DNA from: Frigidibacter sp037095735
Lineage (GTDB): Bacteria; Pseudomonadota; Alphaproteobacteria; Rhodobacterales; Rhodobacteraceae
NCBI RefSeq assembly: GCF_037095735.1
Contig: NZ_JBAWKD010000007.1
Coordinates: forward strand, 62,001-126,000
Length of the DNA: 64,000 bases
Direction of reading: 5' to 3'
In this document: positions 50,500-59,442 of the stretch, piece by piece
How the letters are laid out: the number at the start of each line of letters is the position of its first letter
How positions within the stretch are numbered: the stretch's first letter is position 1
Program-made: the position numbers and the translations under genes
Notes under the pieces: model-generated
Told to the model about the DNA's origin: nothing
What the model saw: only the letters and a program-made list of their open reading frames with translations
Databases searched by the model: none

Positions 50500-51377
50500 G
50501 CCGTCTGCGCGCGGATGTGGTGATTTGCGTCCACAACAGTCCCGAAGACGTGCGGCGATGCCTGGCCTCGGTCCTGGCGACGCTGGGACCGGCGGACCGG
50601 ATGATCGTGGTCGACGACGGTTCCGAGCCCGAGACGCAGGAGATCTGCGTCGCGGCTCGGGACCGCGATTCCGCCCGTGTGGTTCTGATCCGCCGCGAGA
50701 CGGGCAGCGGCTTCACACGGGCGGCCAATGCCGGTCTTGCGCTGCGGCGCGCCGCAATGGTGGTGCTTCTGAACAGCGATACTGTCGTCCTGCCCGGCTG
50801 GCTGGACCGGCTGGCAGGCTGCTTCGCGCGCCATCCGCGCATCGGCATCGTCGGGCCTCTCTCCAACGCGGGGGGATGGCAGTCGATCCCGGGGTTCGGG
50901 TCGGAAGGATCGCCGCCCAGCAATCGCATCCCCAGCGATGACAGGACACTGGAACAGATCCAGCGGCTTTGCGTGACGCTCGCCGATCAGCTCGAGCCGC
51001 CGATCATCGAGCAGGTGAACGGCTTCTGCCTGGCGATCCGGGCCGAAGTCCTGGACAGCATCGGGCTGCTCGATGACGTCAATTTCCCGATGGGCTATGG
51101 CGAGGAGGTCGACTTCAACCTCAGGGCACAGGATGCCGGGTTCCTCTGCGCCGTCGCGATCGACTGCTTCGTCTACCATGACAAGACCAAGAGCTATTCG
51201 CACAAGAGACGTGCGGCGCTGATCCAGAAGGGCCGCGCTGCCGTGGATCGGCTGCACGGCCGCCAGCGGGTGCGTGCCGCGCTCGAGAACTCGCGCAGCC
51301 ACCCGACCCTGACCCGCATCCGGCACGAGGCGAAGGCGGTCTTCATCCGCAACGGCTGGCTGCTGCCAGAGGAATAG
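50496..51377 (+). CDS. GT2-family glycosyltransferase
   Basis: A 293-residue GT-A transferase: VVICVHNSPEDVRRCLASVL at the start, IVVDDGSE, ANAGLALRRAAMVVLLNSDTVV (the DxD-type NSDT motif), then GPLSNAGGWQSIP and VNGFCLAIRAEVLDSIGLLD. GYGEEVDFNLRAQDAG carries the probable catalytic acid. It is clearly paralogous to the N-terminal half of the protein at 53777, with which it shares the NGFC, GYGEE and YH-K-KS blocks. No membrane helix, so it is a cytoplasmic enzyme. It ends 12 bases from the convergent gene at 51390. Confidence 0.87.
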   Translation: MSRLRADVVICVHNSPEDVRRCLASVLATLGPADRMIVVDDGSEPETQEICVAARDRDSARVVLIRRETGSGFTRAANAGLALRRAAMVVLLNSDTVVLPGWLDRLAGCFARHPRIGIVGPLSNAGGWQSIPGFGSEGSPPSNRIPSDDRTLEQIQRLCVTLADQLEPPIIEQVNGFCLAIRAEVLDSIGLLDDVNFPMGYGEEVDFNLRAQDAGFLCAVAIDCFVYHDKTKSYSHKRRAALIQKGRAAVDRLHGRQRVRAALENSRSHPTLTRIRHEAKAVFIRNGWLLPEE

Positions 51378-51389
51378 GCGGGTCCGGAC

Positions 51390-53555
51390 CTAGACGTCCG
51401 GACCATAGACCTCGCGCAGCAGGTCGAGCACCTCGCGTCCGATCCAGGCGTCCGACGACCGCTCGCCGACATTCCGCATGATCTCTTGCGCATAGCGCCA
51501 GTCGGCCGTGCCGAAGGTCTCGATCAGCTTGAAGCAGACCTCCTGCAGCGACCGGGGATCCGCCCCGCGTTCGGCGAAGTAGGGGTAATCCTCGCCGAGA
51601 TAGTGCAGGTTGTCGCCTTCGTCCTTGTCGCAGACGATGACCGCACCGGACCGCGCGGCGTTGAAGGCCTTCGTGAAGGGCTTCTGGCCGTCGATGCCGC
51701 GGCGCCGACGGACTGCGTAATGGGCATTGTAATGGGTCAGTTGGTCGAGCCAAGCGTCGTTGACATTCTTGGTGTCGACGGCGTGGACATCGATGAGCCC
51801 TTCATGGTGCTCGGGAAGGGCCGTATTTGCCAGCTCGCCGAAATAACCGATCCGCGGCCTGTCGAAATGTTCTCCAGAGGGCCGGATCCTCGGGTCGGCA
51901 TGGTGCGTCACCATGTGGACGTGCCCGACCTCGCGCTGGTAGCGATAGATGCGGTAGGCCTGCAGGCTGCAGGCGATGATCCCGTCGCAGGGGATCTCGA
52001 TGACCTTGCGGTGATCCATGTCGACCGGGTCCAGGAAGACGGCGTCGTTCCGCTGTCGCAGATCTGCAAGCTGCTCCGCCGGCAGGCGCTCGATGGACCG
52101 CTTGTGGACGATCACAAGCGAGTCGCGCACCGTGGCGGGATCCGCCGACACCTCGACAGAGACACTGCCGCCGATCTGCGACCGCAGGATGTCGGCCAGC
52201 TGGAAGACCCGCATCCTCGTAGAGCCGAAAGCCTTCGACGCCTCGTCGTAAAGCAGCGTGATCCGTCGATCGGACGACCGGCTGATGCGGGTCGTCGCCA
52301 TCGGCTTGTGGGGCAGCTTGGCGAAGTAATGGTTGCGCCGTGAGGTGCCGAGACAGGAGGGCAGGACCTTGGGCAGCGTGTCGAGCTTTTCCGCGACGTA
52401 GGGCAGGCTCAGCTGATCGCGCTTGGTGCGCGTGGTGATTTCATGCCACCAGGCATCGGCGAAGGCGATCATGCGGGGGGTGTTGTGACGCCGCCAGATG
52501 AAGGAGGCTTCGAAGAGACCGCAGCGGAACCCCAGCCCTTCGTCCTCGTAGGCCGTGACCTGCGCGATCGGCGCCTCGAGCCCGATCTTGCCCATCCGGA
52601 CCACCGCCCATGCCTCTTCCGCGATGGTGCCGCGCTCTGGGTGGCGCCACATCACGAAGTCCTCGTGCAGCAACCATTTGCGCACGAAGGCTTCGATCCG
52701 CCCCCATAGGACGGTGTTGGCATCCACGAACATCGAGGCGTCGAATTCGGAGAGGTACAGGTGGGGGCGGACCTTGTAGCGCTTGGCGGAAAGGTTCCCG
52801 TCGTCCGCAAGCGGTTCGCACTTGATGACCGTCCAGCCGGCGGGCGAGATGTCCTGATCGGTGAAACACAGGAAGCTGAGGTTCGGGTCATGGGACATGA
52901 CCGGGGGAAGATCCTCGAAAGGTCCGAACAGGGTCGTGTAGATGGCGACCCGCTGCGGCAATTGCCCGAGATCCGGTCCCGACACCCGCGGCATCGCAGG
53001 ATCAGGGTGCCTTTCCCAGCCATAGAGGTCCGAAACGATCTCGGGCCATTCGACCTCGTCAAGGTCGGTCCGGGCCGCAAGCGATGCCAGCTCGGCCCGA
53101 GCGGCGCGGAAGCCTTCGGACGACACCCGCGCCATCGCTGCCGCCAGCTCGGCATCCGGGTTCGGAGGTTCGGGTGGCGGCGCGGTCAGTGTGGCGACCA
53201 CTGCCGGCACCTTGCGCTGGGGCGTGTTCTCGGGCACGGCCGCGAAACGCCTGGGGTCCAGCCGTTCTGCCTTCTCGCGCAGGCGGGTGGCGAGCTTTTC
53301 CGGCAGCACGCCCTCGAGGCTGGCAAGCGACTTGTAGAGGCGGCTCTTGTGCTTGCGGGTCAGCTGGGCTGTTGGGCGGCTTCGCGCGTCGGTGAGCTTG
53401 CCCCGCAGGTCCTCGACGAGCCGATCCTGCTTTTCGAGATGACGGGCGACGTTGAGATATTCCCGCAGCAGCCGGTCACGCTGCAATGTCACGTGCTCGA
53501 GCTGCTCGCTGGCCTTGAAGACGTCCTCGATGGCGTCGCCGGTCTTTTTCGTCAT
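51390..53555 (-). CDS. Coiled coil - DUF616 - GT-B-like fusion protein
   Basis: A 721-residue three-part protein. Residues about 10-60 are a heptad-rich coiled coil (ASEQLEHVTLQRDRLLREYL). Residues about 200-425 form a DUF616 glycosyltransferase domain: RVAIYTTLFGPFEDL, LSFLCFTDQD, KRYKVRPHLYLSEFDASMFVDANTVL. Residues about 430-721 resemble a GT-B transferase: ITLLYDEASKAFGSTRMRVFQ, RPRIGYFGEL and FTKAFNAARSGAVIVCDKDEG, the last like a nucleotide-sugar site. Two catalytic domains suggest that it makes two linkages of one glycan. It is transcribed divergently from the next gene; 221 bases separate them. Confidence 0.72.
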   Translation of the reverse strand: MTKKTGDAIEDVFKASEQLEHVTLQRDRLLREYLNVARHLEKQDRLVEDLRGKLTDARSRPTAQLTRKHKSRLYKSLASLEGVLPEKLATRLREKAERLDPRRFAAVPENTPQRKVPAVVATLTAPPPEPPNPDAELAAAMARVSSEGFRAARAELASLAARTDLDEVEWPEIVSDLYGWERHPDPAMPRVSGPDLGQLPQRVAIYTTLFGPFEDLPPVMSHDPNLSFLCFTDQDISPAGWTVIKCEPLADDGNLSAKRYKVRPHLYLSEFDASMFVDANTVLWGRIEAFVRKWLLHEDFVMWRHPERGTIAEEAWAVVRMGKIGLEAPIAQVTAYEDEGLGFRCGLFEASFIWRRHNTPRMIAFADAWWHEITTRTKRDQLSLPYVAEKLDTLPKVLPSCLGTSRRNHYFAKLPHKPMATTRISRSSDRRITLLYDEASKAFGSTRMRVFQLADILRSQIGGSVSVEVSADPATVRDSLVIVHKRSIERLPAEQLADLRQRNDAVFLDPVDMDHRKVIEIPCDGIIACSLQAYRIYRYQREVGHVHMVTHHADPRIRPSGEHFDRPRIGYFGELANTALPEHHEGLIDVHAVDTKNVNDAWLDQLTHYNAHYAVRRRRGIDGQKPFTKAFNAARSGAVIVCDKDEGDNLHYLGEDYPYFAERGADPRSLQEVCFKLIETFGTADWRYAQEIMRNVGERSSDAWIGREVLDLLREVYGPDV

Positions 53556-53617
53556 CTGTCCTCGCGCAGTCGCTGGCCCCTCTCGGATGCGCCGGAACAG
53601 GCGGCGGGGCGGGTCGT

Positions 53618-53640
53618 CGAAGGCCGAATAACAGCCTTCG
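53618..53640. promoter_or_regulatory. Inverted repeat in the divergent glycosyltransferase promoter
   Basis: CGAAGGC (53618) / GCCTTCG (53634) with a 9-base AT-containing spacer, inside the 221-base region between divergent genes at 53555 and 53777. Possible shared operator; nothing else stands out in that region. Confidence 0.4.
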
Positions 53641-53776
53641 CGCGCTGCGAGAAGCGTCTGTTGGACCGATCCCTGGTCCCGCCGCGATTCGGAGGCCGAC
53701 AGGGGGGTCGCTTGCCAGCAACTTGAGCTGCGGATACATCAGGCAGGCAATTCAGGTTTCGGGAAGAGGGTCGACC

Positions 53777-55936
53777 ATGGGTCTGCGGAGACAGTTTCGC
53801 AAGCTGAAGTCCTACCTCTCGAAGCGGAACGCCGGGCCGGACCGCAAGCCGCGGCGGCGGACGCTGGAGGCTTTCGCGGCAGGGAATTTCAGCTGCGATG
53901 TGATCGTGCCGGTGCACAACGCGCTTGAGGATGTGCAGCGCTGCCTTGCGTCGCTGGCAGCCCACCCGGGCCGCTTCCCGCCCCGCGTGATCGTCGTCAA
54001 TGACGGTTCGGATGCCGAGACCTCGGAGTGGTTGCGCAGTTTCGTCGCGCAGGCTCCACGGTCGGGCGGAACCAGCTTCGAGCTGATCGACCATGCGCGG
54101 AACGTCGGCTATACCAAGGCTGTGAATGCCGGATTGCGCCGCGGCACCGGTGATTTTGTCGTGACCCTGAACAGCGACACGATCGTCACGGAGGGCTGGG
54201 TCGAGGGGCTTATCCGCTGCATGATCGCCGACCGGACGCGCGGGATCGTCGGGCCGCTTTCGAACGCGGCAAGCTGGCAGAACGTGCCGCGCCTTTACGC
54301 GGCCGACGGCAGCTATGCGATCAACGCACTCCCCGAGGGCATGACGGCGGATCAGATGGCGGAGCTCGTGCGCCGATCGAGCGCCCGTTGCTATCCGGAA
54401 GCTCACTTCGTCAACGGGTTCTGCTTCATGATCTCGCGCGCGGTGATCCGGAAGATCGGCATCCTGGACGAACGGACCTTCCCGCAGGGTTACGGGGAAG
54501 AGAACGACCTCTGCATCCGCGCGGCGAAGGCGGGCTTCACCCTCGCCTATGCCGACGACGTCTATGTCTTCCATGCGAAATCCAAGAGCTTCGGGTCGGA
54601 GCGGCGCAAGACGCTGTCGAAAGCGGGCAACCTTGCACTTCGGGCGAAGCACGGCGAGAAGCACTTCCTGGACCTCGTCGCCCGGTCGAAGGAGACCGCG
54701 CCGATGGACGCGGTTCGGCGCCGCGTCGAGGCGGCGCTGGTGCGGGCCGGTGCGGTCGCGGGCGTGACCGCGGCCGACTGGGCGCGATCCGCGGATGGCC
54801 TGATGGGGCAGCGCATCCTTTTCCTGCTGCCGGTCAAGGGCGGCGGCGGTGGCGCGCATTCGGTCATCCAGGAAGTGACGGCGATGCGGCGGATGGGCGT
54901 GGAGGCGAGGGTTGCCGTTCGGCAGAACGCGATCGAGCGGCTGCGCCAGCAATACAGCGACATTCCGGAAAATGCCGAGCTCTTCGTCGGCATCGACGAT
55001 GACACCGTCGTCGAGATCGGCGGAGGGTTCGATATCGTCGTGGCGACGATCTTCAGTTCGGCCCGATTGCTGCGTGACATCGTGGCGGCCCACCCGCATG
55101 TCCGGCCAGCCTATTACGTTCAGGACTATGAGCCGATGTTCTTCGAGCAGGGCACCGATCGCTGGCAGGAAGCGCACGAGTCCTATGCGCTGGTGCCGAA
55201 CACCCTGCTTTTCGCCAAGACGGACTGGCTCTGCCGGACGGTCTCCGAGAGCCATGGCGTTCCGGTGCATCGCGTGAAGGCGAGCATCGACCATGCGTGC
55301 TACCGCCCGGGCGTCAAGCAGAAGCGCGATGGCGGACAGTTCAACATCTCGGCGATGATCCGGCCGAACACGCCGCGCCGTGGCGCCGCCGAGACGATGG
55401 CTGCATTGGCCCGGCTGAAGTCGCGGTTCGGCGAGGCCCTGGAGATCCGGATATTCGGGTGCACGGATCAGGCGATGGCGGAGCACGGGCTGGCACGCGA
55501 GTTCGAGCTGCGCAACCTTGGCATCCTGACCCGGACGGAGGTCGCCAAGGTGCTGGGCTGGAGCGACCTGTTCATCGACATGTCGACCTATCAGGCCTTC
55601 GGGCGAACCGGCCTCGAGGCCATGGCCTGCGGGGCCGTCGCGGCGGTTCCGCGCGAGGGTGGTGCCGATGAGTACGCTGTCGATGGCGTGAACGCGATCG
55701 TGCTCGACACCAGTGATCTCGAGGCCTGCGTGTCGAAGATCACGGCGCATCTCGAGGACCCGGCGGGTCTGCGCGCGATGCAGGTCGAGGCACTGAAGAC
55801 GGCGATCGGATATTCGACGCATGCGGCGGCGCTGAGCGAGCTGATGCTTTTCGGGCAGTGGGGCGCGCAGGTCCCTGAGGCGCGGATCATCCCCGGTCCG
55901 GATGCCGAGGGCGTCTCTGCGGCCAGAAGCGCGTGA
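53777..55936 (+). CDS. Bifunctional GT2-GT4 glycosyltransferase
   Basis: A 719-residue fusion. Residues about 40-290 are a GT2 domain (VIVPVHNALEDVQRCL, VVNDGSD, LNSDTIV, VNGFCFMISRAVIRKIGILD, GYGEENDLCIRAAKAG). Residues about 345-700 are a GT4-like GT-B domain (ILFLLPVKGGGGGAHSVIQE, YYVQDYEPMFFEQG, TYQAFGRTGLEAMACGAVAA, with the E-x7-E-like donor site). The GT2 half is paralogous to the protein at 50496. Such fusions build two successive bonds of rhamnan- or O-antigen-type chains. ATG at 53777 follows GGAAGAGGG; upstream in-frame codons lack a good ribosome-binding site. Confidence 0.85.
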   Translation: MGLRRQFRKLKSYLSKRNAGPDRKPRRRTLEAFAAGNFSCDVIVPVHNALEDVQRCLASLAAHPGRFPPRVIVVNDGSDAETSEWLRSFVAQAPRSGGTSFELIDHARNVGYTKAVNAGLRRGTGDFVVTLNSDTIVTEGWVEGLIRCMIADRTRGIVGPLSNAASWQNVPRLYAADGSYAINALPEGMTADQMAELVRRSSARCYPEAHFVNGFCFMISRAVIRKIGILDERTFPQGYGEENDLCIRAAKAGFTLAYADDVYVFHAKSKSFGSERRKTLSKAGNLALRAKHGEKHFLDLVARSKETAPMDAVRRRVEAALVRAGAVAGVTAADWARSADGLMGQRILFLLPVKGGGGGAHSVIQEVTAMRRMGVEARVAVRQNAIERLRQQYSDIPENAELFVGIDDDTVVEIGGGFDIVVATIFSSARLLRDIVAAHPHVRPAYYVQDYEPMFFEQGTDRWQEAHESYALVPNTLLFAKTDWLCRTVSESHGVPVHRVKASIDHACYRPGVKQKRDGGQFNISAMIRPNTPRRGAAETMAALARLKSRFGEALEIRIFGCTDQAMAEHGLAREFELRNLGILTRTEVAKVLGWSDLFIDMSTYQAFGRTGLEAMACGAVAAVPREGGADEYAVDGVNAIVLDTSDLEACVSKITAHLEDPAGLRAMQVEALKTAIGYSTHAAALSELMLFGQWGAQVPEARIIPGPDAEGVSAARSA

Positions 55937-55973
55937 GGTCTGGCGCGGAGAGATCAGTGCGAAGGGCGCGGCG

Positions 55974-56780
55974 ATGAAGCGGGACAAGAAAATGCGCGGC
56001 TTGAAGCGCCTCTGGTTCTTCTGGCGCAAGCCGGAACCGCCGCCGCCGCCCGCGCCTGAGCCGCCGGCGCCCGTGGTCGATCCCGCGATCGCCGAACTCG
56101 TCGACGCCGGCACGGACACCGTGATCGAGGTCGGCGCCAAGATCCGGATCAAGGGCAGGATCACCGGCAATCGCAACCGGCTGATCGTCGGCGACGCGCA
56201 TGCGGCCTCGACGCTGACCATCCTCATCAATGGCGATGACAATGTCCTCGAGCTCGGCCGCGGCTGCATCACCAAGGACACCTACATCTCGATCGGCAAC
56301 CATGTGCCGGCCAGTGGCTGTTCGGTCACCGTGGGCAGCGGCACCAGCTTCGAGCCGCAGTGCAAGATCCTGGCGCCGAACCACGGCAACATCGTTCGTA
56401 TCGGCTCGAACTGCCTGATATCGAACACGATCACCTTCAGGGCAGGGGACTCGCCGCATCTCATCTTCGACCGCGAGACCGGCGAATATCTGGACCGCAC
56501 CGAAGGGCTCTTCATCGGCGATCACGTCTGGGTCGGCGAGCGGTCCTATGTCACCAAGCGCGCGACGGTCCCCGATGGCTGCATCGTCGCGGCCTGTGCC
56601 GTGGTCACCAAGCGCTTCGACGAGACCAACACGGTTCTGGCCGGCAATCCCGCGAAGGTGGTGAAGCACAACGTGGAATGGGTGCGGAACCGGACAAAGA
56701 TCGCGCCCGGGTCCGTGCATGACGAAGCGCTGAAGCGCTTCCGTCGCGAGGTTTCAAGCAGGGCCAAGGACCCGGAGTGA
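55974..56780 (+). CDS. Left-handed beta-helix (hexapeptide) acyltransferase
   Basis: A 268-residue protein. A basic N-terminus (KRDKKMRGLKRLWFFWRKP) and a Pro/Ala linker (residues 20-36) are followed by hexapeptide repeats (VIEVGAKIRIKGRITGNRN, NVLELGRGCITKDTYISIG). The C-terminal acyltransferase block is GDHVWVGERSYVTKRATVPDGCIVAACAVVTKRF, then AGNPAKVVK. This is the CysE/LacA-type fold that acetylates sugars or amines. The basic start may hold it at the membrane. It starts 37 bases after the GT2-GT4 gene and probably decorates the same glycan. Confidence 0.85.
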   Translation: MKRDKKMRGLKRLWFFWRKPEPPPPPAPEPPAPVVDPAIAELVDAGTDTVIEVGAKIRIKGRITGNRNRLIVGDAHAASTLTILINGDDNVLELGRGCITKDTYISIGNHVPASGCSVTVGSGTSFEPQCKILAPNHGNIVRIGSNCLISNTITFRAGDSPHLIFDRETGEYLDRTEGLFIGDHVWVGERSYVTKRATVPDGCIVAACAVVTKRFDETNTVLAGNPAKVVKHNVEWVRNRTKIAPGSVHDEALKRFRREVSSRAKDPE

Positions 56781-56790
56781 GTCCGGGCGG

Positions 56791-57795
56791 TCAGGTCTCT
56801 GGCCGCAGTTCGCGTTTGGCGATGATCTGGCGCAGGCTTTCCTTGCGACGCTCGGGCAGCCAGGGCAGCACGGCAAGCGCGAGGCGCGCGGTGCCTCGGT
56901 GCAGGGCGGTCCGAAGCGGCTTGCGCAGCAATCGACGGGCGACCTGCAGGTTTTCCTTCAGCGCGCGATGTTCGGAACGCAGGCGCAGATGCTCGGGCTC
57001 CAGCTTTGAGAGCTTGTCGCGTAGGCTTGCCAGCCGGGCGCCGTCCGCCTCGAGTTGCTTGCCGGTCTCGCGCGCCTGTCGGCTGAACGTGACCGCCTGG
57101 GTTGCCCGCACGTAAGCCTCGCTGGCCGCGAAGAAGAAGTCGTTGACCAGCGCTTCTCCGTCGGGCGTGGCGACCATTTCGCGCAGTCGGGCGATCGTCG
57201 CGGTCTGCGGCTCGCCCCAGAACAGGACCCCGAGGCCGTGTTGGTAGGTGAAGTTGAGCCCGGGGTGGGTCTGCCGCAGTTCGGCCCAGTAACGATAGAC
57301 GCCGAAGTCGCGGTCACGCACCTCGGTGTCGTGGAACAGGACGATGGCGCTTGGGGCGAGCTTGGGGATCCAGCTTTCGAAATCCTCGCGCACGTCCTCG
57401 TAGAAATGGCGGCCATCGACATGCAGCAGGTCGACGCTCCCGTCCTCGATATCCGCAAGCGCCTCGGCGAAGGTCTTTCTCAGCAGCGCGCTAAATCCTG
57501 CGTAGCCTTCATTGGCTTTCGAGACGTGATCATGGACCGTGGATTCGTAATGCCCGGCATGTTCGTCACCCTGCCAGGTGTCGACCGCGTAGCAACGGGT
57601 CGGCAGGCCGGCTTCGACGACGGCCTGACAGAAGGCGAAATAGGAGAAGCCGTAATGGCTGCCGAGTTCGACGATCGTGCTGGGACGTGCGGCCTTGACG
57701 ATCCAGTTGGCAAAGGGGCCGTGGCGGGTCCATGCCGTCGTGGGCGGTACATAGGTCGGCGCGTCGAATGACTGGCCAAGGAATGACAGTGCCAT
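56791..57795 (-). CDS. Class I SAM-dependent methyltransferase with coiled-coil tail
   Basis: A 334-residue protein. Residues about 30-215 form a Methyltransf_24-type domain with the SAM loop IVELGSHYGFSYFAF, a strand-end acidic residue in CYAVDTWQGDEH, VDLLHVDGRHFYEDVREDFESW and a following HDTEV. Residues about 240-290 are a heptad-rich coiled coil (LEADGARLASLRDKLSKLEPEHLRLR), and the C-terminus is basic. Such proteins occur in glycan clusters and methylate sugars or cap chains. ATG at 57795 was chosen because earlier residues are not family-like. It is convergent with the acyltransferase (10 bases apart). Confidence 0.82.
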   Translation of the reverse strand: MALSFLGQSFDAPTYVPPTTAWTRHGPFANWIVKAARPSTIVELGSHYGFSYFAFCQAVVEAGLPTRCYAVDTWQGDEHAGHYESTVHDHVSKANEGYAGFSALLRKTFAEALADIEDGSVDLLHVDGRHFYEDVREDFESWIPKLAPSAIVLFHDTEVRDRDFGVYRYWAELRQTHPGLNFTYQHGLGVLFWGEPQTATIARLREMVATPDGEALVNDFFFAASEAYVRATQAVTFSRQARETGKQLEADGARLASLRDKLSKLEPEHLRLRSEHRALKENLQVARRLLRKPLRTALHRGTARLALAVLPWLPERRKESLRQIIAKRELRPET

Positions 57796-58084
57796 CGGAA
57801 GTCCCCATCGTCCAATGCAGCCTGACCGACCCGTTGCCGCGGACGGTCGCATCCGGTTCTTCTGTCCTGTTCACCGACCGATTGCCAGCGGTTCTTTTCG
57901 CCTGCCCGTGCATTCCTCGCAGGGACGGAGGGCCAATCCGGCCTTTGCCGCGTGATCAGGACCACCTGTTCCTTCCACGGGTTTTTCCTGTGCAGTGCTT
58001 CGGAACTTCCGTCTTTTCCGGCGGCGCTGCGCGGTGCAGGTCTGGGGGACGGAACGCAGTGGCGCAGGGGGCGCGGGGACGGAC
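57796..58084. other. Divergent intergenic region (289 bases)
   Basis: Lies between the divergent methyltransferase and flavin monooxygenase genes and must contain both promoters. An AT-richer patch is at about 57955-58020. No palindrome or hairpin of note was found. Confidence 0.5.
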
Positions 58085-59335
58085 ATGACTGCCGAGAAGA
58101 TCGACACGCTGGTCGTCGGCGCCGGGCAGGCCGGGATCGCGATGAGCGAGCACCTGAGCCGCGAGGGCGTCCCGCATCTGGTGCTCGAGCGCAACCGCAT
58201 CGCCGAGGCCTGGCGCAGCCAGCGCTGGGATTCGCTGGTCGCCAACGGCCCGGCCTGGCATGACCGCTTCCCGGGGCTGGCCTTCGACGACATCCCGCCC
58301 GAGAGCTTCCCGGCGAAAGAGCGCATGGCGCGCTATTTCGAGGACTATGCCGCCCAGATCGCCGCGCCGGTCCGCACCGGGGTCGAGGTGACGCGGGTGC
58401 GCCGTTGCGAGGGGCGGCCAGGGTTCACCGTCTCGACCTCGCAGGGCGAGATCGAGGCCCAGCGCGTCGTCGTGGCCACCGGCCCGTTCCAGGTGCCCTC
58501 GGTCCCGAAGATCGTGCCCGAGACCGCGGGGCTCCTGCAGATCCATTCCTCGGCCTACCGCAACCCCGGGCAGCTGCCCGAGGGCGCGGTGCTGGTCGTG
58601 GGGGGCGGGGCCTCGGGCTCGCAGATCGCCGAGGAGCTGCAGCGCGCCGGGCGCCGGGTGTTCCTGTCGATCGGCGAGCATTACCGGCCGCCGCGCGCCT
58701 ATCGCCAGCGCGACTACTGCTGGTGGCTGGGGGTGCTGGGCAAGTGGGACGAGTTCCGCCCGCAGGCCAAGAAGCGCCATGTCGCCTTCGCGGTCAGCGG
58801 CTATGACGGCGGCAAGACCGTGGACTTCCGCCGGCTGGGCCATGCCGGGATCACCGTGCTGGGCCTGACCGAAGGCTGTGACGACGGCGTGCTGCGCATC
58901 GCGGACGATCTGGCCGCCAACATCGCAGAGGGCGACCGCGCCTATCTCGAGGTGCTGGCCGAGGCCGATGCCTATGTCGCGCGCAACGGGCTGGACCTGC
59001 CGCCCGAGCCCGAGGCCTGGGAGATGCTGCCCGACCCGGCCTGCATCCGCGCGCCGTTGCGCAGCCTCGACCTCGCGGCGGAGGGCGTCGGCACGATCAT
59101 CTGGGCGACGGGCTTCCGCTTCGACTTCGGCTGGCTGCAGGTCGCGGCCTTCGACGAGACCGGGCAGCCGCTGCATCGCCGCGGGATCTCGGCCGAGCCG
59201 GGGGTCTATTTCCTGGGCCTGCCGGAGCTGACCAACCGCGCCTCGTCCTTCATCTACGGCTGCTATTACGACGCGAAATACATCGCGACCCATATCGGGG
59301 TGCAGCGGATGTATGTCGCCTACGAAAAGACCTGA
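58085..59335 (+). CDS. FAD-dependent monooxygenase (CzcO/YUC-like, group B)
   Basis: A 416-residue flavoprotein. It has the FAD-binding VVGAGQAGIAMSEHL at the N-terminus, a second nucleotide loop VVGGGASGSQIAEEL (about residue 180) for NADPH, the group-B linker-like motif LQIHSSAYR, and the WATGFRFDF strand near 340. It probably oxygenates a nitrogen- or carbon-centred substrate; which is not readable. It begins a gene set with a RidA-like protein, a DUF1028 protein and, on the other strand, an AbrB-type protein and amidase, suggesting breakdown of an N-containing compound. Confidence 0.84.
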   Translation: MTAEKIDTLVVGAGQAGIAMSEHLSREGVPHLVLERNRIAEAWRSQRWDSLVANGPAWHDRFPGLAFDDIPPESFPAKERMARYFEDYAAQIAAPVRTGVEVTRVRRCEGRPGFTVSTSQGEIEAQRVVVATGPFQVPSVPKIVPETAGLLQIHSSAYRNPGQLPEGAVLVVGGGASGSQIAEELQRAGRRVFLSIGEHYRPPRAYRQRDYCWWLGVLGKWDEFRPQAKKRHVAFAVSGYDGGKTVDFRRLGHAGITVLGLTEGCDDGVLRIADDLAANIAEGDRAYLEVLAEADAYVARNGLDLPPEPEAWEMLPDPACIRAPLRSLDLAAEGVGTIIWATGFRFDFGWLQVAAFDETGQPLHRRGISAEPGVYFLGLPELTNRASSFIYGCYYDAKYIATHIGVQRMYVAYEKT

Positions 59336-59442
59336 CCGCGCCGCGGCGTTCCGCGCGGCCGGCGACGCCGGCGCTGGAATGCCGCGGAAACTTCGGCATG
59401 ATCGCCGCGTCCGACCCATCCCCGAGCCAGAAAGACCGACCC

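Noticed and set aside
53552..56281. A 909-codon minus-strand frame opposite the GT2-GT4 gene
   Set aside because: Antisense shadow of a well-supported glycosyltransferase.
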